Positions 8,619 through 15,665 of a stretch of 64,000 bases of DNA are shown here, in pieces; within the stretch, counting starts at the first letter, position 1, and each line of letters opens with the position of its first letter. The position numbers were made by a program, and so were the translations under genes. Origin of the DNA: Demequina flava (GTDB lineage Bacteria > Actinomycetota > Actinomycetes > Actinomycetales > Demequinaceae); contig NZ_BBRA01000001.1 in the NCBI RefSeq assembly GCF_000975035.1, positions 949,184 to 1,013,183 on the forward strand, read 5' to 3'. The notes beneath the pieces were generated by a model that did not search any database, was not told the DNA's origin, and was given only the letters and a program-made list of their open reading frames with translations.

Positions 8619-9554
8619 TCACTTGATGCCTGCGTGGGTGAATCCCTGGATGAAGTACTTCTGCGCGAAGATGAACAGCAACACCATCGGCACCGTCGCC
8701 AGCGTGGTTCCGGCCATCAGGTACTGCCACTGGGTGTTATCCAGTTGCTGGAAGACAGCCAGTCCCACCTGGATCACACGCAGGTCCTCGCTTCGCGTCA
8801 CCAGCAGCGGCCACAGGAAGTTATTCCAGCTCTCTTGGAAGGTGAGCAGACCCACCGTCGCGATGGCAGGCTTGATCAGCGGCGTGTAGATCTGCGCGAA
8901 GATGCGGAACTCATTGAGTCCATCCACGCGTGCCGCTTCTTCCAGTTCCTTGGGCAGCGACAGATAGAACTGCCGGAATAGGAAGATGGAGGCAGCGGAG
9001 AGGCCGCCGGGGATGATCAGTGCCCACCAGGTGTCGAGCCAGCCCGTGCCCCCTTGTCCCATGATGTCGTTGCCGCCAAACAGCGGCATGAACTTCACCA
9101 TGAGGAACTGCGGCACGATCTTTGTGTACGTCGGAATCATCAACATTGCGACGAACGCAAGGAAGACGAACTCTCGGCCGCGGAAGTAGATGCGGGCCAG
9201 CGCATAGCCAGCCATCGCGCCCATCAGGATCGTGATGATCGTGTGAGACACCGCGATGATGAGGCTGTTGCGGAAGTACAGCCCGAACGGTGCGGCGTTG
9301 AGCGCCTCCGTGTAGTTGCTCCACACCCACTCCTCCGGCAGGAAGGTGGGCGGGAACTGGGCGAGCTCCGCGGGCGACTTAAGGCTCGTGAGCACCATCC
9401 ACACGAACGGCGTCAGCATGGTGATGGCGCCGAGCATCAAGAAGGCGTTCAGGATGATCGAGTTGTGGGTGGAGCGCCGGCGGTACCAGGCGCCAGGTTT
9501 GCCTTCGCGGGCAGGGCCGCCAATGACGATTGCGCGCGCTGTAGGGATAGTCAT
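8619..9554 (-). CDS. Carbohydrate ABC transporter permease (MalG-type)
   Basis: A 311-residue permease with six predicted membrane segments and the binding-protein-dependent transport loop EAARVDGLNEFRIFAQIYTPLIKPA near residues 215-240 (EAA motif), the docking site for the ATPase. It is of the CUT1 family, partner of the MalF-type gene 3 bp upstream. No ATPase gene is present in the operon, so a shared MsiK-type ATPase encoded elsewhere is expected, as is usual in actinobacteria. The first 35 residues are poorly conserved; a start further downstream is possible. Confidence 0.9.
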   Translation of the reverse strand: MTIPTARAIVIGGPAREGKPGAWYRRRSTHNSIILNAFLMLGAITMLTPFVWMVLTSLKSPAELAQFPPTFLPEEWVWSNYTEALNAAPFGLYFRNSLIIAVSHTIITILMGAMAGYALARIYFRGREFVFLAFVAMLMIPTYTKIVPQFLMVKFMPLFGGNDIMGQGGTGWLDTWWALIIPGGLSAASIFLFRQFYLSLPKELEEAARVDGLNEFRIFAQIYTPLIKPAIATVGLLTFQESWNNFLWPLLVTRSEDLRVIQVGLAVFQQLDNTQWQYLMAGTTLATVPMVLLFIFAQKYFIQGFTHAGIK

Positions 9555-9557
9555 GGG

Positions 9558-10514
9558 TCAGTCCTCTTCTCGCGTCGCACGACGGCTGATGAGCGTCATC
9601 ACCAGGAGGAACGCAAACAGCACGACCGACTGCGCGGCCGCCATTCCCATACGGAATTCCTGGAACGCGGAACGGTAGACCTCGTACGTCATCATCGTCG
9701 TCGCGTTGGCGGGGCCACCGTCAGTCAGCACATAGATCTGGTCGAAGACCTGGAAGGCGCCAATGATCGAGATGATGAAGACAAAGAACGTGGCGGGCTT
9801 GAGCATCGGGAGCGTGATTGAGAAGAACTTTCGCACCGCGGAAGCTCCATCCAATGACGCAGCCTCGTACAGCGAGTTGTCGATGTTCTGCAATGCGGCG
9901 ATGTAAATGAGCATCTTGATACCGATGCCCTGCCACGCGCCGACGATGATCACGGACCACATGGCCGTATCGGGGTCAACGAGCCATGCCTTGCCCGGGA
10001 GTCCAAAGAATTCCAAGATGCCGTTGAGCAGCCCGTACTGGGGGTTGAAGATCCACAGCCACACCATGGCGATGGCCACGGTTGCGGTGACCTGCGGCAG
10101 GAAGAAAGCGGTGCGATAGAAGCGCTGGAGGCGCAAGCCCTGATTCAGCGCGACGGCGACCACCACAGCGACAGCCATCGAGACCGGAACGGTCCAGAAG
10201 GTGTACCAGATCGTGTTCCAGATCGACTTAACGAACACCGGGTCCTGGAAGGTCTCGACGTAGTTGTCGAACCAGATCCAATTGGGCGAACTGAAGACGT
10301 CGTAGTCCGTGAAGGACAGGTAGAACGTGGCGATGACCGGGATCAGCGTCCAGATTCCGATGTGGAGCGCAGCCGGTGCGACCATCAGCCATCCGGCGCG
10401 GCGCTTGGAACGCTCAGCGGGGCTGAGGCCGCGGGTCTTGCGGGTCGTGGTCACGACCGTTGGCGGCTTCTCGGGTGGCGCAGGCGGTGATTCCGTGCGT
10501 TCGAAGATGCTCAT
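9558..10514 (-). CDS. Sugar ABC transporter permease (MalF/UgpA-type)
   Basis: A 318-residue CUT1 permease. After a Pro-rich cytoplasmic N-terminus it has six membrane segments and the EAA loop YEAASLDGASAVRKFFSITLPMLKPA near residues 220-245. It pairs with the MalG-type permease downstream and the lipoprotein upstream. It is separated from the binding-protein gene by a strong hairpin (10533-10572), which should lower permease expression relative to the binding protein. Confidence 0.9.
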   Translation of the reverse strand: MSIFERTESPPAPPEKPPTVVTTTRKTRGLSPAERSKRRAGWLMVAPAALHIGIWTLIPVIATFYLSFTDYDVFSSPNWIWFDNYVETFQDPVFVKSIWNTIWYTFWTVPVSMAVAVVVAVALNQGLRLQRFYRTAFFLPQVTATVAIAMVWLWIFNPQYGLLNGILEFFGLPGKAWLVDPDTAMWSVIIVGAWQGIGIKMLIYIAALQNIDNSLYEAASLDGASAVRKFFSITLPMLKPATFFVFIISIIGAFQVFDQIYVLTDGGPANATTMMTYEVYRSAFQEFRMGMAAAQSVVLFAFLLVMTLISRRATREED

Positions 10515-10532
10515 GGTGCCTTCCGTGGGAGG

Positions 10533-10572
10533 CGTTGCGGCCCGGAGGAGGAGGTCACTCCGGGCCGCAACG
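10533..10572 (-). terminator. Intercistronic stem-loop (partial terminator or mRNA stabiliser)
   Basis: Perfect 14-bp arms (10533-10546 and 10559-10572) with a 12-nt loop sit between the solute-binding protein stop and the first permease start. There is no T-run on the minus strand. Such hairpins after the binding-protein gene are a known way to keep its transcript more abundant than the permease part. The loop on the plus strand contains GGAGGAGG, which has no obvious role on the transcribed strand. Confidence 0.7.
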
Positions 10573-10577
10573 TCGTA

Positions 10578-11906
10578 CTACCGGTTGATTGCGTCCTGGA
10601 CCAGTGCCGCGAGGTCGTCGAGCGACTCCTGCGGCGTCTTCTGCTCAAGGAGGGCCGCCTCAACCGCGGGCGCGAAGTCTCCGCGGACCTCGAGCCAGGT
10701 GGAGGGACCACCCTCGCGCTGTGCGTACTCGAGGTTTTCGAGCGCGAACTGCACGAACCGATTTGACTGCACGTACTCGGACTCCAGCAGCTCGGTGAGC
10801 GCGGGCACGTTGCCACGCTGCTCGTTAGCAGCCAGCGCGACGTCAGGGCTCGACAGGAACTCGAGGAGAGCAGTCGCAGCCTCAGGCGAGGACGAGTTGC
10901 TGGAGACCGTAGCGAGGGTTCCACCGAAGAACATTCCGGGAACCTCACCCTCGATGAGGAACGGCTCCATGTGCTCCAGTGCCGATTCGTCGGCCTCGAG
11001 CGCCTGGGTCCACAGGTTGTTGTGCGCGATACCCATGGCGGCGCGGCCGTTGATCAGCGGGTTCACGATGTCGTCAGGCGAAGCGAAGCCGATGTCCTCA
11101 ACCTCATACGTGTTGACCATGTCGGTCATCAGCTCGAGAGCCGCGACACCCTGCTCGTTGTTGAACACGGGCTCGGTGACATCTTCGTTGAACAGTCCGC
11201 CGCCTGCGGAGAACAGCATGACTTCGAACGCCTGACGGGGGTCAAGCGACATCATGTCGAAGCCCGCACGGTCAAGGGAGCCGTTGTCGGCACGAACCGT
11301 CGTTGCTTCTGCAATCTCGACGAGTTCATCCCAGCTCGAGGGAGGCTCGGTGTAGCCGGCTTCCTCGAGGATGTCCATACGTGCCACGCCAAAGCGGGTG
11401 TCGAGCATGATCGGAACGGCGTAGACGTCGCCGTCCCACATTCCGGCCTCGACGATCGAGTCTGTGTAGACCTCCTTGAGCCCGTCCTCGGTCAGACCGA
11501 GCGGAGCGAGGTCAGCCAGGACGCCCTTGTCGGCGAAGCCTTCGATCCAGCCCACGCCCATCATCATCACGTCAGGCACGAGGCCCGAGGCGACGGCGGT
11601 GGTGAGCTTCTCATTCAGGTTTCCGTACGTCGTGTAGTCGACCTCGACCGTGACGTCCGGGTACATCTCGTAGAACTGGGGCAGCAGCTCGTCCTCGAGC
11701 AGTTCCTGTCCAGGCGTTCCCTCGAAGATCGGAGTCAGGAGGGAGATAGTGCCGGAGATTTCTGACGCTGCGGCGCTTGAGTCCCCGCCTGCTGTCGCGT
11801 CCGTGTCTTCTGATGCGGTCTCGCTTGAACACGCGGCCACGCTGACCACAAGGCCAGCCACCGCCGCTAGGCCCGTCCAGGACCTGATTCGTGGTGTCAC
11901 TCGCAT
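10578..11906 (-). CDS. Extracellular solute-binding lipoprotein (CUT1 family)
   Basis: A 442-residue lipoprotein starting at ATG 11906, chosen because it opens directly into a signal peptide (MRVTPRIRSWTGLAAVAGLV, lipobox SVAAC, Cys about residue 26) and has AGAGGA 8 nt upstream. An in-frame extension to 12194 would run through the promoter region and is rejected. The mature protein has the family-1 extracellular binding fold (FEGTPGQELLEDELLPQFYE, then VEVDYTTYGN). It captures the oligosaccharide for the two permeases. It is the first and probably best expressed gene of the operon, divergent from the LacI-type regulator. Confidence 0.92.
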   Translation of the reverse strand: MRVTPRIRSWTGLAAVAGLVVSVAACSSETASEDTDATAGGDSSAAASEISGTISLLTPIFEGTPGQELLEDELLPQFYEMYPDVTVEVDYTTYGNLNEKLTTAVASGLVPDVMMMGVGWIEGFADKGVLADLAPLGLTEDGLKEVYTDSIVEAGMWDGDVYAVPIMLDTRFGVARMDILEEAGYTEPPSSWDELVEIAEATTVRADNGSLDRAGFDMMSLDPRQAFEVMLFSAGGGLFNEDVTEPVFNNEQGVAALELMTDMVNTYEVEDIGFASPDDIVNPLINGRAAMGIAHNNLWTQALEADESALEHMEPFLIEGEVPGMFFGGTLATVSSNSSSPEAATALLEFLSSPDVALAANEQRGNVPALTELLESEYVQSNRFVQFALENLEYAQREGGPSTWLEVRGDFAPAVEAALLEQKTPQESLDDLAALVQDAINR

Positions 11907-11937
11907 GAGTGTTGTCCTCTCGGATTGGTGAAGGGAT

Positions 11938-11949
11938 GGCAACATTGCC
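11938..11949. promoter_or_regulatory. Short palindrome near the binding-protein gene
   Basis: GGCAA-CA-TTGCC lies 32-43 bp upstream of the solute-binding protein start in the divergent promoter region. It may be a weak regulator site or part of the leader. There is no independent support. Confidence 0.3.
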
Positions 11950-12004
11950 TCACTGATCGACTTCGTTGTCGTCATCCATCCGGAACAGACTCCGCGGTTG
12001 CGGA

Positions 12005-12028
12005 ATCTGGTGTAACGATGCACCAGAT
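12005..12028. promoter_or_regulatory. Inverted repeat in the divergent promoter region (candidate operator)
   Basis: Perfect 8-bp arms ATCTGGTG / CACCAGAT with an 8-bp spacer, centred about 110 bp upstream of the solute-binding protein gene and 157 bp upstream of the LacI-type gene. The 16-bp half-site spacing could suit a dimeric regulator. It differs from the LacI-like site at 12118-12131, so it may belong to a second regulator. Confidence 0.45.
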
Positions 12029-12117
12029 CTTCACCGTTTGCAAGCGCGACTTCGCCGAATGTTGCAGATTCGAGACATTTGCCCGGTTGTTCACGCTCAC
12101 ACACTTGCCAGATATTG

Positions 12118-12131
12118 GTAAATCGATACAC
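12118..12131. promoter_or_regulatory. Candidate LacI-type operator
   Basis: GT-AA-ATCGAT-AC-AC shows dyad symmetry around a central CG (GT..ATCGAT..AC). This is the usual form of LacI/GalR-family operators. It lies 43 bp upstream of the regulator start, where it could block its own promoter and, by looping, that of the operon. Confidence 0.5.
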
Positions 12132-12173
12132 TCGAAGCCTGAGGGTATCTATCGAGTCCAAAGGAGTGCTGCG

Positions 12174-13277
12174 ATGGCACGGACGACTATTCAAGATGTG
12201 GCGCGTGCCGCCGGGGTGTCACCGAGTTCGGTGTCGAATCTTCTTAACGGGCGCACCGAGCGCATGGTGCCGGCTACGCGCGAACGCATTGAACGCGCGA
12301 TTGAAGAGCTGGGCTACCGGCCCAACCGCGCGGCTCGGCAACTGCGCAGCGGCCACACCCAAACCATCGGCTTAGTTGTCCCCTCTGTGGGCAACCCCTT
12401 CTGGGGCGCGTTTGCCCGCGAAGTTGAGGTTGCAGCACAGGCCAAGGGCTGCAACGTACTTCTGTGCAACTCGGAGCGCGAACCTGATCGCGAGCGCCGC
12501 TACGTCGAGGAACTGTGGGAGGACGGCATCCGGGGCATCATTCTGTGCACCTCGCTGCCGTCGCTCGAGCATGTCGCTGGCTCCATCAAGGACGGCCTGC
12601 GCCTCGTGACGTTCGACCGCCCCGCCCAGCCAGACGACCCCTCCTCCGTCGTGAGCATTTCGATCGACAACGGCATCGGGGGGCGTCTGGCCACTTCACA
12701 TCTCATCGAACTCGGGCACGAGCGCATCGCCTTCGTGTCCGCCTCGATCCGCTCCGTCAACCGCTCCGCCCGCTACCGCGGGTACTGCGAAGCGATTGAA
12801 CAGGCAGGGATGTCCGTGGCCAGCATGCCGAGCTGGACGGGCGTCACCGCCGCAGAGTTCGGCGACGTCGAGGCGGCCGACGTAGGCCGCGCTGCGGCAC
12901 ACGCGCTCTTTGACGGATCAGGCCCCGCGCCCACCGCAGCAGTGGCCATCAACGACATCACCGCCCTGGGCTTCGCGCGCGGCTTGCGAGACATGGGACT
13001 GAAGGTTGGCGAGGACGTGTCAGTTATTGGCTTCGACGACATCATCCTGGCCGACCTCTACGACCCGCCGCTGACGACCGTGCGCCAGCCCATCGCGGAC
13101 ATGGCTCGCCTCGCAGTCGGCGAAGCTATTGAGCGCGCCGCCGCGGAGGATGAGCAAGCGGGCCGCTCGGTCCTCTTGCGCCCCGAGGTCGTCGTGCGCG
13201 AGTCGACTCAGCCCCCACGGAACGAGGGTCCCAAGCAACGCGCAAACGTGACAGCGCGAGAAGCCATCGGAAAGTAA
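12174..13277 (+). CDS. LacI-family transcriptional regulator
   Basis: A 367-residue repressor. The ATG at 12174 is preceded by AAGGAG 8 nt upstream and begins the helix-turn-helix TIQDVARAAGVSPSSVSNLL (residues 4-23), the diagnostic LacI start. The hinge YRPNRAARQLRSG follows, then a periplasmic-binding-like effector domain (TIGLVVPSVGNPFW, VIGFDDIILADLYDPPLTTV near the C-terminus). It is divergent from the oligosaccharide operon and most likely represses it until the sugar or a breakdown product binds. The upstream in-frame extension lacks a ribosome binding site and conserved residues. Confidence 0.92.
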   Translation: MARTTIQDVARAAGVSPSSVSNLLNGRTERMVPATRERIERAIEELGYRPNRAARQLRSGHTQTIGLVVPSVGNPFWGAFAREVEVAAQAKGCNVLLCNSEREPDRERRYVEELWEDGIRGIILCTSLPSLEHVAGSIKDGLRLVTFDRPAQPDDPSSVVSISIDNGIGGRLATSHLIELGHERIAFVSASIRSVNRSARYRGYCEAIEQAGMSVASMPSWTGVTAAEFGDVEAADVGRAAAHALFDGSGPAPTAAVAINDITALGFARGLRDMGLKVGEDVSVIGFDDIILADLYDPPLTTVRQPIADMARLAVGEAIERAAAEDEQAGRSVLLRPEVVVRESTQPPRNEGPKQRANVTAREAIGK

Positions 13278-13330
13278 GCGGAAGGGCCGGCCCACGGGCG
13301 CTCACCCACAGACTTTCGCGAAGCCAGATT

Positions 13331-13346
13331 CGCCCGCTAGCGGGCG
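13331..13346. terminator. Palindrome between convergent genes (weak terminator)
   Basis: CGCCCGCTAGCGGGCG is a perfect 16-bp palindrome between the LacI-type gene and the convergent LytR_C gene. It can form a short GC hairpin on either strand but has no T-run. Confidence 0.45.
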
Positions 13347-13356
13347 GCGTTCAACG

Positions 13357-14058
13357 CTACTCGTCGTCCTCCGCGGACGGTGACGGCGATGGGCTTGCCT
13401 CGGCCAACGGGTTGTCCGGCAATTCTGCCGGGGCCAGCTGCGCCTCAATCAGATCCGCAGGCAGGCACTCGGCCTGGGCCGCAAGTTCAAGATCCGGATC
13501 AAGCTCGGTAGACAACGCCTCCCGCAGACCGGGGCTCTCCGCATACGCATCACCCAAGATGAGGTCCAGCGTGATGTCGTCACGGGTATCCAAGGTCAGC
13601 TCTGCGCCGTCGAACTGCACGGCGAGCGTGTATGCCTGGTGGACGCCATTTTCTCCAAAGAGAATCTCGACGGTGTCGGTATAGGTGCGCGGCCAGTTCT
13701 GAGTACCTGTGACCAGGAAGCCGCGCGATTCCAGCGCCGTGGCCGTCGTGCCTGCCAGGCCCTGGGCGTCGGTGGCGTTGTTGACGCGCACCACGACCTC
13801 TTCCGCAGGCAGCGGCGTCACACCAGCAGGAGGGCACACCAACTCGGTATCAACCTCGAACTCGCCCGCAGGGGTGTGAATGGCCGCCGTAAATGGTCCA
13901 TCTGCGTCTCCGCGGTAGATCGCGAGAGCAGCAATGGTGAGGGCCGTGAGGAGAATCAGCGCAATGCCGAAGACGATCAGCTGCCGTTCCCGGCGACGAC
14001 GACGCGTCACCGAGGCGCTCTTCGCGCCAGGCGTCGGTGCGTCGGTCACTGATCCCAC
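13357..14058 (-). CDS. LytR C-terminal domain-containing membrane protein
   Basis: A 233-residue protein: a basic cytoplasmic N-terminus (RRRRRERQ), one membrane helix at about 28-49 (IVFGIALILLTALTIAALAIY), then an extracellular LytR_C-like domain (EEVVVRVNNATDAQGLAGTTATALESRGF, residues about 85-115). An acidic Ser/Pro tail ends the protein. Proteins of this type occur alone in actinobacteria and are thought to act at the cell wall; the function is not known. It is next to tRNA-Ser and is codirectional with it. Confidence 0.8.
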   Translation of the reverse strand: MGSVTDAPTPGAKSASVTRRRRRERQLIVFGIALILLTALTIAALAIYRGDADGPFTAAIHTPAGEFEVDTELVCPPAGVTPLPAEEVVVRVNNATDAQGLAGTTATALESRGFLVTGTQNWPRTYTDTVEILFGENGVHQAYTLAVQFDGAELTLDTRDDITLDLILGDAYAESPGLREALSTELDPDLELAAQAECLPADLIEAQLAPAELPDNPLAEASPSPSPSAEDDE

Positions 14059-14088
14059 CTCTGGACAGGCTTACGTCGTGGACGAAAG

Positions 14089-14178
14089 TGGCGGAGGATA
14101 GGGGATTCGAACCCCTGAGGGCTTTAACACCCAACACGCTTTCCAAGCGTGCGCACTAGGCCACTATGCGAATCCTCC
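14089..14178 (-). tRNA. tRNA-Ser (anticodon GGA)
   Basis: The minus-strand RNA starts GGAGGAT at 14178 and ends ATCCTCC, discriminator G and an encoded CCA at 14089. The anticodon arm is CACGC-TTGGAAA-GCGTG with anticodon GGA. A long variable arm (GTTGGGTGTTAAAGCCC region) and the T-arm GGGGTTCGAATCCCC confirm a class II serine tRNA. Confidence 0.97.
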
Positions 14179-14253
14179 AGGAGCCACGATGCTACCCGAG
14201 CATCGCCGGATGCTGAAATCACACCACCGCGCAAAGCCGCTAGACTATTCCCC

Positions 14254-14341
14254 GACCCCCCACGTGGCGATATCTCGCCCAACTCCCCCAGGGCAGGAAT
14301 GCAGCAAGGGTAAGCGGGCTCTTTCGGGTGCGTGGGGGGTC
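14254..14341 (+). ncRNA. ffs: Small bacterial signal recognition particle RNA (4.5S)
   Basis: The terminal arms GACCCCCCACG (14254-14264) and CGTGGGGGGTC (14331-14341) pair. The apical region GCA-GGAA-TGC with CAGCAAGG is the conserved Ffh-binding hairpin with its GGAA tetraloop. A CCTTTT run follows as a terminator. Length (about 88 nt) fits the small, Alu-less SRP RNA. Location beside tRNA-Ser and dnaX is usual in actinobacteria. Exact ends are approximate. Confidence 0.92.
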
Positions 14342-14530
14342 CTTTTATGCCCTCTTGTAGGCACCCATGGTGAGCAGCGCCCACGCGCCTCCCAGCATCG
14401 GCCCGTGACCCAAGCATCGGCCCCTGTCTTTTCGCATGAACAGGGACTTACATCCCGCGCGCGCGCACGCGATGAGGCCTACCTTGGAATGAGTAGTCAA
14501 AGGAGACTGCACCAATTGAAGGGAACGATC

Positions 14531-15562
14531 ATGGCCGACACATTCCGCGCAGCCGTCGTGACGAGTTTCGACGCGCCTCTCGACGTCAAGGACGTCGAGC
14601 TGCCCACCCCGGGCCCCTTCGAGGCCCTCGTCAAAGTCAAGTACTCGGGCGTATGCCACACAGACCTCCACGCTGCTGAGGGCGACTGGCCCGTCAAGCC
14701 CTCGCCCCCTTTCATTCCCGGCCACGAAGGCGTCGGTGAAGTCGTCGCAGTCGGCGACGCTGTCACCCGCGTGAGCGTCGGCGACACGGTCGGCAATGCC
14801 TGGCTGTGGAGCGCGTGCGGCGAATGCGAATTCTGCGAAGACGGCTGGGAGACCCTGTGCCTGCAGCAGAAGAACGGCGGCTACGCCGTGGACGGTTCGT
14901 TTGGCCAGTACATGCTGGTCGACTCGCGCTACTGCCCCGTCCTTCCCGAGGGCGTCGACCTCGCTGGCGCCGCCCCCATCCTGTGCGCCGGCGTCACGGT
15001 CTACAAGGGCCTCAAGCAAACCGACACCAAGCCCGGCGACTGGGTGCTGATCTCCGGCATTGGCGGCCTTGGCCACATTGCCGTCCAGTACGCCGTCGCA
15101 ATGGGCCGCCGTGTGGTGGCCGTTGACGTCGACGACGCCAAGTTGGAACTGGCCAAGAAGCACGGCGCAGAGGTCGCGATCAATGCCGCGACTGCAACCG
15201 ACGCCGTGGGTGAAATCCAGGCGGCTACCGGAGGCGGCGTGCACGGCGCGCTCGTCACGGCGGTCAACGGCAAGGCCTTCCCACAGGCGGTGAGCTCGCT
15301 GCGCCGCGGCGGCACCGTCTCTCTGGTGGGCCTTCCTCCCGAGCAGTTCCCCCTGGACATCTTCTCTGTGGTGCTCAACGGGTGGACCGTCCGCGGCTCG
15401 ATCGTGGGAACCCGTCGCGACATGGACGAGGCCATCGGCTTCTTTGCCCGCGGCCAGATCAACCCCACCTACGCAGTGGAGCCACTGGACAACATCAACG
15501 ACATTTTCTCGCGTATGCACGCCGGCAAGATCGACGGCCGCATCGTGATGGACATGAGCTGA
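14531..15562 (+). CDS. adhP: Zinc-dependent alcohol dehydrogenase (AdhP-type)
   Basis: A 343-residue medium-chain dehydrogenase. The start at 14531 is preceded by GAAGGGA at 6 nt. GVCHTDLHAAEGDWPVKP (residues about 38-55) carries the catalytic-zinc Cys and GHEGVGEVVAVG its His. The structural zinc Cys set is CGECEFCEDGWETLC at about 96-110. The NAD motif is SGIGGLGHIAVQYA near 175-188. The family interconverts ethanol and other primary alcohols with aldehydes using NAD. It lies between SRP RNA and dnaX, an order not expected to be conserved, and looks inserted. A terminator hairpin follows. Confidence 0.93.
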   Translation: MADTFRAAVVTSFDAPLDVKDVELPTPGPFEALVKVKYSGVCHTDLHAAEGDWPVKPSPPFIPGHEGVGEVVAVGDAVTRVSVGDTVGNAWLWSACGECEFCEDGWETLCLQQKNGGYAVDGSFGQYMLVDSRYCPVLPEGVDLAGAAPILCAGVTVYKGLKQTDTKPGDWVLISGIGGLGHIAVQYAVAMGRRVVAVDVDDAKLELAKKHGAEVAINAATATDAVGEIQAATGGGVHGALVTAVNGKAFPQAVSSLRRGGTVSLVGLPPEQFPLDIFSVVLNGWTVRGSIVGTRRDMDEAIGFFARGQINPTYAVEPLDNINDIFSRMHAGKIDGRIVMDMS

Positions 15563-15575
15563 CCTTCTCTCTCAG

Positions 15576-15613
15576 TCAAGGCCGCGTCGAGCATTCGCTC
15601 GGTGCGGCCTTGA
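15576..15613 (+). terminator. Terminator-like hairpin after adhP
   Basis: Arms TCAAGGCCGC (15576-15585) and GCGGCCTTGA (15604-15613) enclose an inner CGAGC/GCTCG stem, giving a long GC-rich hairpin just after the adhP stop. There is no clean T-run. Confidence 0.65.
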
Positions 15614-15652
15614 TGCTTGTGGAGGGCCGATGCGTGTGTCACCGGGGACAGT

Positions 15653-15658
15653 TAGGCT
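15653..15658 (+). promoter_or_regulatory. -10 element for leaderless dnaX
   Basis: TAGGCT ends 7 nt before the GTG at 15666 and fits the TANNNT consensus with transcription starting at or next to the start codon. No convincing -35 is visible. Confidence 0.5.
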
Positions 15659-15665
15659 CAGTCCC

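Noticed and set aside
8619-11906. Missing ATPase as evidence of a broken ABC transporter
   Set aside because: CUT1 systems in actinobacteria commonly share one ATPase (MsiK) encoded elsewhere, so absence is normal.
14345-15520. 391-codon minus-strand frame opposite adhP
   Set aside because: Antisense to a complete alcohol dehydrogenase and to the SRP RNA flank; no domain.
15630-15665. Earlier dnaX start at ATG 15630
   Set aside because: It has GGAGG nearby but sits in a copy of the iterated motif and adds residues absent from DnaX proteins; GTG 15666 matches the family and the -10 spacing.
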